From Methylovirgula sp. HY1 (GTDB taxonomy: Bacteria > Pseudomonadota > Alphaproteobacteria > Rhizobiales > Beijerinckiaceae): a DNA stretch of 64,000 bases. The stretch lies in assembly GCF_019343105.1 (NCBI RefSeq), contig NZ_CP073764.1:2232001-2296000 (forward strand), read 5' to 3'. This document shows, piece after piece, positions 1 to 9,156 of this stretch. Positions within the stretch are counted from its first letter, which is position 1. Each line of letters opens with the position of its first letter. The translations under genes were made by a program, and so were the position numbers. Under the pieces are notes generated by a model, which was not told where the DNA came from, did no database searches, and saw nothing but the letters and a program-made list of their open reading frames with translations.

Positions 1-989
1 TCTTCAAGCGTGACGAGGCCCATGACGACGCCATATTCGTCGACGACCAGGCCGAAATGAATCTTCCGCTTGAGAAAGGCCTGGAGCTGGTCCTGCACGC
101 TCGTGGTGTTGGGCACATACCAGGCCTCGAAGGCCAGATCCTCGACTTTCAGATGCGCGATGTCGCCGCCGGATTCTTCAATGCCGCGCAGCAGATCCTT
201 CGCGTGCAGGACGCCGATGATATTGTCGGGCTCGCCGCGCCAGATCGGCACCCGCGTATAAGGCGAAGCGACGACCGCATGAACGAATTCGCGCACCGGC
301 AGATCCGCATTGATCGTCACCATCTTCGTGCGATGGACCATCACGTCTTCGAGGACGAGTTCGTGCAATTCGATGATGCCGCCGAACATGTCATGCTCGG
401 CGCGCGGCACGCCACCTTCGAGACGCATGAGATGCAGCGTGCTCTTCAGTTCGTCATGGCCGGAGAGGAGCCGCAGCTTGGCGTGCAAATTGACGCCAAA
501 GAGCCGCAATAGAACCTGCACCAGGACTTCGACGCCGGCGAGGATCGGACCGAAGGCGGCGACGAAGACAGAGATGGCTCTCGCCACCAGGAGCGCGCCA
601 CGTTCGGGAAAATTGATCGCCAGCGTCTTCGGCAGAACTTCGGCGAAGACGAGGAGGAGAAAGGTCATCAGCCCAGTGGCATAGAGGACACCCCTATAGC
701 CGACGAGTTCTTCGAGAACGCCAGTGAGCAGGGCCGAGGAGCCGATGTTGGCGAGCGTATTGCCGAGCAATACGGCGCCGATCAGTCGATCACGTTTGCC
801 CAGCAGGCGATTGACGACCGCTGCGCGCCGGTCGCCACCTTCGGCGAGCGCATGCATGCGCGCGCGCGAAGCGGCGGTGAGCGCCGTTTCCGAGCCCGAG
901 AAAAAGGCCGACAGCATGATGCAAAAGACAACAATGGCGCCGGCAATCCAAAGATTGACGGGATGGAGCTCGGCCGGCGCGCCGTGCAT
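1..989 (-). CDS. CNNM/CorC (HlyC) family membrane protein, 3' end cut by the window edge
   Basis: Reading leftwards from the ATG at 989, the protein starts MHGAPAELHPVNLW. A hydrophobic N-terminal DUF21 (CNNM) region of about 190 residues follows, with the typical sequences FFSGSETALTAASRARMHAL and FAEVLPKTLAINFPE. Next comes a CBS-pair region with VPIWRGEPDNIIGVLHAKDLL and FGLVVDEYGVVMGLVTLEE. Family members are inner-membrane proteins linked to Mg2+/Co2+ homeostasis, and the transport role here is inferred from the family. The start lies 17 bp after the aroKB stop on the same strand, so the two are probably co-transcribed, an order I recall from other alphaproteobacteria. The last CBS and the CorC/HlyC C-terminal domain lie outside the window. 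Confidence 0.88.
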   Translation of the reverse strand, partial: MHGAPAELHPVNLWIAGAIVVFCIMLSAFFSGSETALTAASRARMHALAEGGDRRAAVVNRLLGKRDRLIGAVLLGNTLANIGSSALLTGVLEELVGYRGVLYATGLMTFLLLVFAEVLPKTLAINFPERGALLVARAISVFVAAFGPILAGVEVLVQVLLRLFGVNLHAKLRLLSGHDELKSTLHLMRLEGGVPRAEHDMFGGIIELHELVLEDVMVHRTKMVTINADLPVREFVHAVVASPYTRVPIWRGEPDNIIGVLHAKDLLRGIEESGGDIAHLKVEDLAFEAWYVPNTTSVQDQLQAFLKRKIHFGLVVDEYGVVMGLVTLE

Positions 990-1006
990 GGTCTTGAGTC
1001 CTATGT

Positions 1007-2773
1007 TCAGGGCGTCCGATTCATCTCGCCCAATTCATCCTGCAAAAAGGCGTGAACGTCGTCAGCATCGACATTCTTGGCGATGAAGGCGCCGCCGATC
1101 CCCTTGATAAGGACAAAGGTCAGCGCGCCACGCACCACTTTCTTATCTTGATACATGGCCTCGAGAATCGATGTCGCATCACTCTGCCAGCCGGCAATAT
1201 CACGAATGTGAATAGGCAGACCCACATTCCGCAAATGGGCTTCGACGCGCGCGGCAACGCCCGGCTCGCACAGGCCGCGGCGGACGGAAAAGCGCGATGC
1301 ACAGGCCATTCCAATGGCGACGGCCTCGCCATGCACGAGGCGTTCACCGTCATAGCCGACGAGACGCTCCAGCGCATGGCCGAACGTATGGCCGAAATTC
1401 AAAAGCGCCCTATCGCCCGATTCATATTCGTCGCCAGCCACGATTTGCGCTTTGGCGGCGCAGCTTTTGGCGATCGCACGAATACGCGCCGGGCCGCCGG
1501 CGAACACATCGCGCCAATTGGCGTCCAGCCATTCGAAGAAGGCCAGATCACGGATCAGCCCATATTTCACGACCTCCGCATAGCCGGCGCGAAATTCGCG
1601 GGCCGGCAGAGTCGCGAGGCAGGCGGTGTCGGCCAGCACGAGCAAAGGCTGATGAAAGGCACCGACCAAATTCTTGCCCAGCGGTGAATTGATCCCCGTC
1701 TTGCCGCCGACGGAGGAATCGACCTGCGCCAAGAGCGACGTCGGAATCTGAATGAAATTCATGCCGCGCCGCACGCTCGCGGCGGCAAATCCGGCGAGAT
1801 CCCCGACCACGCCGCCACCCAAAGCGACAACGAGATCGCCGCGCTCGAAACGCCCTTCGATGATGGCGTTGCAAACATTTTCGAAACCGGCAAAGGATTT
1901 CGACTCTTCGCCGGGCGGCACGATAATGCTCGCGGCCCGAATATGCGCGGCTGCGAGGCTCGCTTCGAGTGCTTCCAAATGCTGGCGTGCGACATGCGTG
2001 TCTGTGACGATCGCGACCGAAGCGCCGGGTGCGATCCGCGCGATATGGGCGCCAGCCTGGCCGAGAACACCCTCGCCGATCCAAATATCATAGCTGCGGG
2101 CGGCGAGATCGACGGTGACCCGTTCGAAAAAGGCGGCGGGATCCTCGCCGCCGCCCCTGCGCGGCAGGGACGACGCGCATAAATGCTGTTCGAGGCCTGC
2201 GAGCGCATCCTCAACCACGGCCTCATGCGGCCCTTCCTGCGAGATCACTGTTACATCGGCCTTTGCGTAAATCGGATAGCGCTGATCCATGAGTTTCTTC
2301 AGGGTCGCCTCCGGATTGGGATTTTGTAGGAGCGGCCGGTGCGTTCGCTTGCGCACCCGGCGCCAGAGCACATCGAGATCGCCCTTGAGCCAGAGCGAGA
2401 CCCCTGTTTCGGCGATGCGCGCGCGCGTTTCTGCATTCATGAAGGCGCCGCCGCCGGTCGCGATGATGCGCGGACCATCGGCTAGGAGCCGCGCCATGAC
2501 GCGGCGTTCGCCGTCACGAAAATACAGCTCGCCATAGCGCGAAAAGATTTCCGGGATGGTCATCCCGGCAGCCCATTCGATCTCCGTGTCCGAGTCGACG
2601 AATTCGAGTCCCAGCCGCTGCGCCAGCCGGCGGCCGATCGCAGTCTTGCCGGAACCCATGAGGCCGACGAGAACGACGGAGCGACCGCCGAGCGCAGCGA
2701 CCACCGCGTCTGCCCGCGGGTCCCGCCCTAGCGCCTCGCTTCCGTCCCCCACAGCTATTATTCCACTGCTCAT
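1007..2773 (-). CDS. aroKB: Bifunctional shikimate kinase / 3-dehydroquinate synthase (AroK-AroB fusion)
   Basis: This single 588-residue protein carries two enzymes of the shikimate (chorismate) pathway. Residues about 30-195 are a shikimate kinase with Walker A GLMGSGKT at 37-44, and a GGGAF motif further on. Residues about 210-588 are a 3-dehydroquinate synthase: [11 protein letters not shown], the NAD-site sequence [15 protein letters not shown], and the metal-binding GHTFGHALE are all present. The linker around residue 200 is short and Gly-rich. AroK and AroB are usually separate but adjacent genes, so this is a true gene fusion with no internal stop. Aromatic amino acid and folate precursors depend on it. 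It heads a probable operon with the CNNM-type gene downstream. Confidence 0.95.
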   Translation of the reverse strand: MSSGIIAVGDGSEALGRDPRADAVVAALGGRSVVLVGLMGSGKTAIGRRLAQRLGLEFVDSDTEIEWAAGMTIPEIFSRYGELYFRDGERRVMARLLADGPRIIATGGGAFMNAETRARIAETGVSLWLKGDLDVLWRRVRKRTHRPLLQNPNPEATLKKLMDQRYPIYAKADVTVISQEGPHEAVVEDALAGLEQHLCASSLPRRGGGEDPAAFFERVTVDLAARSYDIWIGEGVLGQAGAHIARIAPGASVAIVTDTHVARQHLEALEASLAAAHIRAASIIVPPGEESKSFAGFENVCNAIIEGRFERGDLVVALGGGVVGDLAGFAAASVRRGMNFIQIPTSLLAQVDSSVGGKTGINSPLGKNLVGAFHQPLLVLADTACLATLPAREFRAGYAEVVKYGLIRDLAFFEWLDANWRDVFAGGPARIRAIAKSCAAKAQIVAGDEYESGDRALLNFGHTFGHALERLVGYDGERLVHGEAVAIGMACASRFSVRRGLCEPGVAARVEAHLRNVGLPIHIRDIAGWQSDATSILEAMYQDKKVVRGALTFVLIKGIGGAFIAKNVDADDVHAFLQDELGEMNRTP

Positions 2774-2905
2774 TTTGTTGCTGTAACACGCTAAAGGGCC
2801 GGATTTAAGCCGCCTCTTGGAGATGCTCCCGCTCAGCCCCTTAGATCACGATGATTGAGGATTGAATCAATCCAAATCATGAACGTGATCGATTCTAAAA
2901 GCTTG

Positions 2906-2962
2906 GAGCGGGATGCGAGCGGAAAACCGCTTACACTTTTCCTGATCTTCCTCATCCCGCTC
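2906..2962. repeat. Dispersed intergenic palindrome, copy 1
   Basis: GAGCGGGATG (2906-2915) pairs with CATCCCGCTC (2953-2962). Inside lie the sequences GAGCGGAAAAC and CACTTTTCC, which recur in intergenic gaps elsewhere in this window (near 12.85, 14.0, 21.25, 36.8 and 49.3 kb). It sits between the divergent aroKB and the small gene at 3017. It resembles the REP-like palindromes common in Hyphomicrobiales genomes. Function unknown. Confidence 0.6.
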
Positions 2963-3016
2963 TAGGTGTCGGCGTTGCAACCCCTATAATGCGACCGATT
3001 CGCTGAGGAGACTGAG

Positions 3017-3160
3017 GTGCCGAGCCTTATTCGCTTCCTTTTCATTGTCGGCGCCCTTGCCGGCCTCGTCTATCTGGGGATGGTCGCGCTCGCGACCTAC
3101 GTCGTGCCGGACCAGCATCAAATCACCGTAACGATTCCGACGGCACGGCTCAACAAATAG
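3017..3160 (+). CDS. Small single-pass membrane protein upstream of xerD
   Basis: This 47-residue reading frame has a GTG start at 3017 preceded by a strong purine-rich ribosome site (GAGGAGACTGAG, 3005-3016). It encodes one transmembrane helix (LIRFLFIVGALAGLVYLGMV) followed by a short periplasmic tail with PTARLNK at the end. I recall small proteins of this shape between aroK and xerD in other Hyphomicrobiales, sometimes misnamed histidine kinase. No kinase motif is present. The stop is 12 bp before the xerD start, so the two are likely co-transcribed. Function unknown. Confidence 0.75.
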   Translation: MPSLIRFLFIVGALAGLVYLGMVALATYVVPDQHQITVTIPTARLNK

Positions 3161-3172
3161 GGGTTTTCGCCC

Positions 3173-4108
3173 TTGGCTGCAAAATATTGCGGCATCGATG
3201 CCTTTCTCGAGATGATGGCGGCCGAGCGCGGGGCCGCTGCCAATACGCTCGAAGCCTATCGTCGCGACCTCGACGATTATGACAGCGCCATCGGCGCGGC
3301 GGGCAAAACCGCGCTCGACGTCGAAACCGGCGACATCAGAAAATATTTTTTAGACCTGAAAACCCGCGGTTTCGCGGCAACGACGAGCGCGCGGCGGCTC
3401 TCGGCCATTCGGCAATTCCATCGATTCTTATGTGCCGAGGGGCGCCGTAAGGACGATCCGGCTGCGATTCTCGACTCCCCACGGCAAGGCCAGAGATTGC
3501 CGAAAATCCTTTCTGTGGACGAAGTCGAGCGGCTTTTGAACGCGGCCAAGGCCGCGCTCGAAGGTGCGGCGGACATTAATCGCGCCCGGCTCCACGCCGC
3601 GCGTACCGCCTGCCTGCTCGAGCTTCTCTATGCGACGGGCCTGCGCGTTTCGGAATTGGTGAGCCTGCCGAAGACCGCCGCGAGCCGCCGCGAGCCCCTA
3701 ATCCTCATTCGCGGCAAAGGCGGTCGCGAAAGGCTGGTGCCGCTCTCGCAACCGGCGCGGCAAGCGATGGCCCTCTATCGCAGCCTGCTCGAAAGCATCG
3801 ACAAGCACGCCGCGGCGAGCCCCTGGCTTTTTCCCGCCGATGCCGAAAGCGGGCATTTGAGCCGCCAAGTTTTCGGGCGCGATATCAAAAATATCGCCGC
3901 GGCGGCCGGGATCGCGGTGGCGCGCGTCAGCCCGCATGTGCTGCGCCACGCCTTCGCCAGCCACTTGCTGCAGAACGGCGCCGATCTGCGCATCGTGCAG
4001 GAATTGCTCGGCCATGCCGATATTTCAACGACGCAGATCTATACGCATGTGCTCGATGAGAGAATGAAGGCCATGGTGCGCGACCTGCACCCGCTCAACG
4101 ACGCATGA
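3173..4108 (+). CDS. xerD: Site-specific tyrosine recombinase XerD
   Basis: This 311-residue tyrosine recombinase is of the size expected for XerD. It has the N-terminal SAM-like DNA-binding domain (residues about 1-95, with [15 protein letters not shown]). The catalytic set is Arg in GLRVSEL near residue 159, the HVLRHAF box (His-x-x-Arg, about 256-259), GHADISTTQ, and the Tyr nucleophile in QIYTHV near 290. XerC/XerD resolve chromosome dimers at dif during division. The start used is TTG at 3173; a later Met would cut into the first helix. The housekeeping context argues against it being a mobile-element integrase. It ends convergently with the amidotransferase gene, overlapping it by 14 bp. 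Confidence 0.93.
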   Translation: MAAKYCGIDAFLEMMAAERGAAANTLEAYRRDLDDYDSAIGAAGKTALDVETGDIRKYFLDLKTRGFAATTSARRLSAIRQFHRFLCAEGRRKDDPAAILDSPRQGQRLPKILSVDEVERLLNAAKAALEGAADINRARLHAARTACLLELLYATGLRVSELVSLPKTAASRREPLILIRGKGGRERLVPLSQPARQAMALYRSLLESIDKHAAASPWLFPADAESGHLSRQVFGRDIKNIAAAAGIAVARVSPHVLRHAFASHLLQNGADLRIVQELLGHADISTTQIYTHVLDERMKAMVRDLHPLNDA

Positions 4109-4865
4109 GGCTGGGCATTGGTGCCTCTTCTCCCCGCCTGGACACCTCGTCTCGCACGCCGGCCATCCACTGCGCCAAAAACGCATCCGTCCAGCGCGCG
4201 ACGGCGGCATCATGGCGATACCAGCCCTGGAGATGAACATCGCGCGGTTGCGCGCCGGGCAGAGCCATCCTTTCGGCGCCTTGAATGGTCCAGCGGCACA
4301 TCATGGCGTAAGTGACTTCGGGGTGAAATTGAAAGCCGTAGGCGGAAGGCCCGTAGCGGAAGGCCTGAGCCTCGAAATCCTGCCCCGTCGCCAGCAAAGT
4401 CGCGCCACAGGGAAGATCGAAACCCTCACAGTGCCATTGATAGACTTTTTCGGGAAAGGGACATGGGCAGAGCCCATGACCTTCTTGCGTCGGCGTGATC
4501 GGATAATAGCCGACCTCTACGCGGCCTTCCGAATGCGCATAGATGCGATGGCCGAGATGGCGCGCCAACATTTGCGCGCCGAGACAGATGCCGAGGAACG
4601 GCTTGTCCTCTTTGAGCGGCACCTTGATCCACTCGATCTCGCGGCGCAGCCAATCCTCTTCATCATTGGCGCTCATCGGACCGCCGAAGATGATTGCGCC
4701 GGCATGGTCTTTGAGATTGGAAGGTAAGGAATCGCCAAAGCGCGGCCGGCGAATATCGAGCTCGAAGCCTTGCGCCTGCAGCAAACAGCCGAGACGGCCC
4801 GGCGTGGAATGTTCTTGATGCAGGATCACCGCGACCCTGCGCGACTTTTCGAATCGCTGGGACAT
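4095..4865 (-). CDS. Class I glutamine amidotransferase (GMP synthase-like domain)
   Basis: This 256-residue stand-alone class I GATase has the nucleophile elbow GICLGAQML, with the catalytic Cys, and the FQFHPEVTY motif providing His and Glu. It resembles GuaA-like glutaminase proteins that act without a fused synthetase. The true ammonia acceptor or peptidase role cannot be told from sequence. I chose the Met at 4865 ([10 protein letters not shown]) because it lies just after the stop of the upstream SDR gene (4898), while earlier starts would run into that gene. It is probably the last gene of a minus-strand set with the SDR and TerB-like genes, and overlaps the xerD 3' end. Confidence 0.8.
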   Translation of the reverse strand: MSQRFEKSRRVAVILHQEHSTPGRLGCLLQAQGFELDIRRPRFGDSLPSNLKDHAGAIIFGGPMSANDEEDWLRREIEWIKVPLKEDKPFLGICLGAQMLARHLGHRIYAHSEGRVEVGYYPITPTQEGHGLCPCPFPEKVYQWHCEGFDLPCGATLLATGQDFEAQAFRYGPSAYGFQFHPEVTYAMMCRWTIQGAERMALPGAQPRDVHLQGWYRHDAAVARWTDAFLAQWMAGVRDEVSRRGEEAPMPSLMRR

Positions 4866-4897
4866 TTTTTTAAAATGACGCAAAGCCGTCCGGGCGG

Positions 4898-5695
4898 TCA
4901 AGTTTTCCCGGTTTTCCGCTTCTGCATGGAGGCAATCATTGGCAAAAGTATAGCGCGTGGAAGCAAGGGAACAATGCGGCAAAGCAGCTTGTTGCTGAAA
5001 CCCGGGATGACAGTGCGGCGACCCGCGATGAGTCCGGCATAGCCGCTCGCCGCGACAGAGGCGGAAGTCGCCGCGCCAAAGCGCATGATTGCGATGTCCG
5101 ACGTAAATCCCGCGCGCGCCTGAAACCCGGTGAGCGTCACACCGGGACAGAGAGTCGTCACCCCGACGCCGAAGCCGCGCAGCTCCTGGCCCAGCGCCTG
5201 ACCAAAGGAAAGCGTGAAAGCCTTGGACGCATAATAGATCGCCATGCCGGGACCCGGAAAGAACGCGACGACGGAAGCAACATTCAAGATCTTGCCGCGT
5301 CGCGCCCGCAGCTCCGGCAAAAATCGTAAGCAGAGTGCGACCAGAGCCCGGATGTTGAGATCGATAATGCCCATTTGCGCGACGGGATCGAGATCCGCGA
5401 CATCGCCGAGAAGACCATAGCCGGCATTATTGACGAGGATTTCGACGACGACACCTTCCGCCTCGAGCCGCGCGGCAAGTGCGTCGACCGCTCCGACAGC
5501 CGTCAGATCGCAAGGCACCACAAGCGGCCGCGAGCGACCCGTCGATTCAATTTCGTCGGCGAGCGCCTTGAGTTTTTCCGCGCTGCGCGCGACGAGCACG
5601 AGATCGTGCCCATGCCGGGCGAAAATCCGGGCAAGGTCCGCCCCTATACCGCCTGAAGCACCCGTGACCAGAACAGCGGGTCGCGGCGCACTCAT
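4898..5695 (-). CDS. Short-chain dehydrogenase/reductase
   Basis: This 265-residue Rossmann-fold SDR has the cofactor motif TGASGGIG at about residues 11-18, the NNAG motif, and the active-site Tyr/Lys pair in YYASK. A hydrophobic C-terminal stretch (CRIVPLLPRAILLPMIASM) suggests loose membrane association. Its sequence is of the DltE/YqjQ-like classical SDR kind, for which substrates are rarely known. It overlaps the upstream TerB-like gene by 4 bp (ATGA), showing translational coupling. The substrate cannot be assigned. Confidence 0.85.
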   Translation of the reverse strand: MSAPRPAVLVTGASGGIGADLARIFARHGHDLVLVARSAEKLKALADEIESTGRSRPLVVPCDLTAVGAVDALAARLEAEGVVVEILVNNAGYGLLGDVADLDPVAQMGIIDLNIRALVALCLRFLPELRARRGKILNVASVVAFFPGPGMAIYYASKAFTLSFGQALGQELRGFGVGVTTLCPGVTLTGFQARAGFTSDIAIMRFGAATSASVAASGYAGLIAGRRTVIPGFSNKLLCRIVPLLPRAILLPMIASMQKRKTGKT

Positions 5696-6201
5696 CCCTT
5701 CTGCTCCGCAAATCTCTGGGCCCAGGGACCTTCATAGGCCGGCTCGCGCGCCCGCTCGGCCGCCGCTTCATGTCGCAGCCTCACCCGGTCATGCGGGGAA
5801 ACGCCCAAAAGCTCTGCGATCCGAGCAACGATATTCTCTTCGAGCTCATGCACCATGCCATCGGCGAAAGCGATCTCCCACATCATCGCGACGATCTTCT
5901 GGCGTCCTCCGGCATCGAGGGAACGCTTGATCGTATTGGTAAAATGATAGAAATCGACCGCCTCCCGATCGCTCGCTTCCGCGGTTTTGATGAGACGCGT
6001 CGTCGCCTGGGCATCGAGCCCGAAATCATGGGTGATGATGGCGCGTAGCCTCTGGCACTCGGCCGCATCGACCACGCCGTCGGCGCCAGCCAAATGAACG
6101 AGAAGCGAGACCGCGGCCAGACGATAATCGTCCGCGCCAAATTCGCGCTGCGCCGGCGCGCCGGCAAGATCGGCCATGAAGCTCTTGAGCCTGTCAAACA
6201 T
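5692..6201 (-). CDS. TerB-like (tellurite resistance family) cytoplasmic protein
   Basis: This 169-residue helical protein has the TerB/DjlA-N fold signature: two copies of a helix-turn with an acidic metal-site motif (HLAGADGVVDAAECQRL and IAFADGMVHELEENIVARI). Alphaproteobacteria usually carry one stand-alone TerB of this type, and a direct role in tellurite resistance has rarely been shown. It is first in a tight minus-strand set: the SDR gene starts inside its stop codon. The Met at 6201 is followed by a sensible N-terminal helix (FDRLKSFMADL). Confidence 0.8.
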   Translation of the reverse strand: MFDRLKSFMADLAGAPAQREFGADDYRLAAVSLLVHLAGADGVVDAAECQRLRAIITHDFGLDAQATTRLIKTAEASDREAVDFYHFTNTIKRSLDAGGRQKIVAMMWEIAFADGMVHELEENIVARIAELLGVSPHDRVRLRHEAAAERAREPAYEGPWAQRFAEQKG

Positions 6202-6536
6202 TTCACCTTCCTTGCGCCATGGCTTTGGCGGAGAGCATTGTGCCTGAAGCGGCTTCAGATTTGGCAGTCACGCCAAATCTGTTCGAACTTTTGCTGAAAA
6301 AGCTCAAGAGATTCTTGATCTTCCCGGCCGGATCGCCCGACACCCCGGACCGGTGCAAGCGCGACCGAAAAAACCGCACCGACCAGATTTGGCCAGCGGG
6401 ATCGACGCCGTTCCCGCGCGGAACCGGCGCAAAGGTCCATCTCTAAATAGGAATAGAGAGCCGTTTCGGCGAGCGCCGGCTTGACGGCGGCGGATCGTGC
6501 AGGGCCACAGCGAGCGTGACCGTTACAATTGGGATC
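6202..6536. other. Intergenic gap without a recognised gene
   Basis: Between the TerB-like gene and the secreted hypothetical protein. Short reading frames exist on both strands but none has a good ribosome site or a recognisable sequence. It probably holds the promoter of the TerB-SDR-amidotransferase set near 6202-6300. I see no repeat or RNA gene. Confidence 0.4.
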
Positions 6537-6899
6537 TCAGCGGATGCGCAGGCAAGTCGTATAGCCCCGCACGCGGTAGAACCGCCGATGTTCCCGCCTT
6601 TGCCAGGACAGGCATTCCCGCCGCGACGGGAAGCAGAGCTTTTGATCCTTCCAAATCAGGCTGACCGCGGGTGCGCCTGGCCGATAATAGGCGAGACCGC
6701 CCGAAAAATGCCCGAACCAGACCGACGGCCAAGGCAGCAGCGAAGCGTCGCAGGCGATGCCATCGCCAAAAAGCCACGGCTTGCCAATGGAGGTCCCCTG
6801 CGCCTGGCCCTTATCGGCAAAGCCGAACAGCGCCAGAAGGACAAGAACGGGAAGGAAGGCAAGCGGCCTTGCAAGCTGGACTGACCTTGGGATCTGCAT
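6537..6899 (-). CDS. Hypothetical exported protein
   Basis: This is a 120-residue protein with a clear Sec signal peptide: basic MQIPRSVQLARP, then a hydrophobic core LAFLPVLVLLALFGFA and a likely cleavage after KGQAQ. The mature part of about 85 residues has four cysteines (IACDAS, KLCFPS, RECLSW, TTCLRIR), spaced so that two disulfides could form in the periplasm, and is rich in Trp and Arg. I do not recognise the family. It is downstream of, and on the same strand as, the opgD-like gene, about 100 bp away. Confidence 0.65.
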   Translation of the reverse strand: MQIPRSVQLARPLAFLPVLVLLALFGFADKGQAQGTSIGKPWLFGDGIACDASLLPWPSVWFGHFSGGLAYYRPGAPAVSLIWKDQKLCFPSRRECLSWQRREHRRFYRVRGYTTCLRIR

Positions 6900-7001
6900 G
6901 TGCTCCCCCCGGAAAAGCTATGTCGCGCATGCTATGACGGGAAACGCAGTCGCACCACCCCACAAGTTCGCGACCGCACAAGCCGGTCGCTGTCAGGGCA
7001 C

Positions 7002-8621
7002 TCACAACCCCGTCTTTGGATAGCAGGAGGGTCGGCAATCCACCCAGGGATGGTATTGATAGGCCCAGGTCTCGCTCAAGATCTTGCCGCCGGCGCGCAA
7101 AAAGAGACGCATTTCCACCGGCTCGGTGCCCGTGACCGTCAGATCGAATTGGGCCCGCCAATGGCCCGGAACATCATCCGGCACGGCTTCAGTGTAAATA
7201 TATGAGAAAGTGCCGCGCGAGGCCCACAGCACAGCTTCCGGCTTGACCCCATAGGGGAGGCTCGCGAGCGGGGCGCCCAAAAATTCGACCATGAACTTGC
7301 GCACACCTTGCGGCCGCGGCTGGCCGGGCTGGCCGCCATTGCCCAGACGTGTCGCCACGCAATGCGCGAGCGGGCTCGGATAGGGTTCATCGGCGAGCCA
7401 ATAGAGCTTATAGCCGATCTCCAACTCGGCGCCGGCCGTCACCGGCTTTTCCGGCACCCACATGGCGACGATATTGTCATGGATCTCGTCATCGGTGGGG
7501 ATCTCGACGAGCTGCACGGATCCCTTGCCCCATTCGCCCTTGGGCTCGACCCAGAGGCTCGGCCTTCGGTCGTAAAAGACGCCGTCCTGATAATGATCGA
7601 AATTGCGGTCGCGCTGCATCAGGCCGAAACCGCGCGGATCATGATCGAGGAAGGCCGAGGCCATGATATGGGCCGGATTGTTGAGCGGCCGCCAGACCCG
7701 CTCGCCGCCGCCGGTCCACATGGCAAGACCGTCGGAATCATGCACCTCGGGGCGCCAGTCGACCGCCGTCGGCTTCACCGTCTCGGAAAACCAATACATC
7801 GACGTCAAAGGCGCGACGCCGAAGCGCGTGATATCGCGGCGCAGACAGAGCATCTGCTCGATGTCCATGGTCACGCCCTTGCCGCGGACCGCCTCCATCT
7901 TGCAGGCACCGACGATCGAGGGGCCTTCGAGCAGCGCATAAAGCGTGAGACCGTTCCTGGGCTCCGATTCATCGATATAAATATGGGTGAAGTCGGGGAA
8001 TTCCTCGGGCTTGCCGGCGACCGCGACATCGAGGGCGATGGCGCGGCAGGAAAGGCCATATTGGTGCAAGGCGCCGATGGCGCGGAAATAATCCGCCCCG
8101 AGAAACGCGATCCAATCATTCTTGCGCCAGTCGAGCGTCCCGTCGCGCGCCTCTTGCACACGCAGCCCGGCAAAACCGGCGCCCTTCGGCAATTGCCGCG
8201 CCGGCGAATCCTCGGGCATTTCGAAATAGCTCGGATCATAGATGATCTCGCGCTCATGCCCGGCCTCTACCACATGCATGCCGACGGCCTTGCGGAAGAA
8301 CTTGCCGAGATGGAAAAAGCTCACCGGGAATTGCCCCGGGCCATTGGCATAAAGCGCCTGAGTCATGTCGAATTTGATCTGGCCCCAGGCCTCGTAATCG
8401 ATCTCGGAGACGATCCCGGGCGCCGGATGCGGCGGCCCGACATAGGGCTCCCGCACCCGCTTGCGGGCCTGTTCCTTCAAAAGGGCAAAGGAAAACGGCC
8501 GCGCCGGACCAAATTGCAAGCCCTTGCCCGCGGCCGCTTTGGCCGTCCCGCTCTCGATCAGACCAAGGGCCGCCGCGGCAGCGGCGGATTTCAGCAGACT
8601 GCGCCGATCTGGTTCGCTCAT
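7002..8621 (-). CDS. opgD: Glucan biosynthesis protein, MdoG/OpgD family, Tat-exported
   Basis: This 539-residue periplasmic protein acts in osmoregulated periplasmic glucan synthesis, where family members shape the glucan backbone. The N-terminus has a twin-arginine signal (DRRSLLKS, followed by AAAAAALGLIESGTAKA). The mature protein carries MdoG-type sequences such as FGPARPFSFALLKEQARK, RPSLWVEPKG and the GWGKGSVQLVEIPT-like segment near the middle. OpgD-type members use Tat export and OpgG-type members use Sec, so OpgD fits better, though alphaproteobacterial members can blur this. No opgH glucosyltransferase lies next to it here. Start at 8621 is fixed by the signal peptide. Confidence 0.88.
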   Translation of the reverse strand: MSEPDRRSLLKSAAAAAALGLIESGTAKAAAGKGLQFGPARPFSFALLKEQARKRVREPYVGPPHPAPGIVSEIDYEAWGQIKFDMTQALYANGPGQFPVSFFHLGKFFRKAVGMHVVEAGHEREIIYDPSYFEMPEDSPARQLPKGAGFAGLRVQEARDGTLDWRKNDWIAFLGADYFRAIGALHQYGLSCRAIALDVAVAGKPEEFPDFTHIYIDESEPRNGLTLYALLEGPSIVGACKMEAVRGKGVTMDIEQMLCLRRDITRFGVAPLTSMYWFSETVKPTAVDWRPEVHDSDGLAMWTGGGERVWRPLNNPAHIMASAFLDHDPRGFGLMQRDRNFDHYQDGVFYDRRPSLWVEPKGEWGKGSVQLVEIPTDDEIHDNIVAMWVPEKPVTAGAELEIGYKLYWLADEPYPSPLAHCVATRLGNGGQPGQPRPQGVRKFMVEFLGAPLASLPYGVKPEAVLWASRGTFSYIYTEAVPDDVPGHWRAQFDLTVTGTEPVEMRLFLRAGGKILSETWAYQYHPWVDCRPSCYPKTGL

Positions 8622-8708
8622 CTCAATCGCTTGAACATCGCGGCCGGCCGTTTGGCACAGCTCATATTTCGCGCATATGCATAGCCCCCCGCCCGGGAGG
8701 CCGACCGC

Positions 8709-8945
8709 TCACTCGCGGATGGATTCATGTTTGACCGCGAGACGCATGAAATAGAAAAGCAGCACGAAGCCGCAGAGAGCGAAGAGGGCTTCGAGAATGT
8801 GGCTGACCATGGGCTCGAGCTGCAAAAGGCCGCCCAGTGCCCAGCCGGCCGCCCAAGAGGCGCCGACCATTTCCGTGCCGACAAGAATGGCGACCGCGAT
8901 CAAAGTCGACAAATGCAGAAAATTGATCTTCTTGGCTGCGGGCAC
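8709..8945 (-). CDS. Small membrane protein with two transmembrane helices
   Basis: This reading frame of 78 residues starts at a GTG (8945; VPAAKKINFLHLSTLIAV) and has two hydrophobic segments (STLIAVAILVGTEMVGASW and ILEALFALCGFVLLFYFM), ending KHESIRE. A longer in-frame reading up to 9158 would be Arg-rich and run through the promoter of the divergent ggt gene, so I prefer the short form. Family not recognised. It lies between the opgD-like gene (same strand) and ggt (opposite strand). Confidence 0.6.
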   Translation of the reverse strand: MPAAKKINFLHLSTLIAVAILVGTEMVGASWAAGWALGGLLQLEPMVSHILEALFALCGFVLLFYFMRLAVKHESIRE

Positions 8946-9156
8946 GTTCGAACTTTCAGGCTTGGCGCGGCAGACGAATTGGCTGGGATCAAAAGAACTC
9001 TGCCACTGCAGATTGCACCCCGGAGCAAGATCGTGCGATCTACGGCTCCTGACGGTTTGGCCACTATACCATGGTGCGCGCCAGGGCAAGCCTGGCAGCG
9101 CCGATCGTCCTCTCCGGCTCAGCCACGACACCAGACATCCGCCACGGGACCATGGC

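Noticed and set aside
3173-4108. xerD as the integrase of a mobile element
   Set aside because: It lies in housekeeping context with no attachment repeats or phage/ICE genes, and length and motifs fit chromosomal XerD.
7308-8684. 458-codon open frame on the plus strand
   Set aside because: It lies opposite the opgD-like gene, has an Arg/His-rich composition without any motif, and is the usual antisense shadow of a GC-rich gene.
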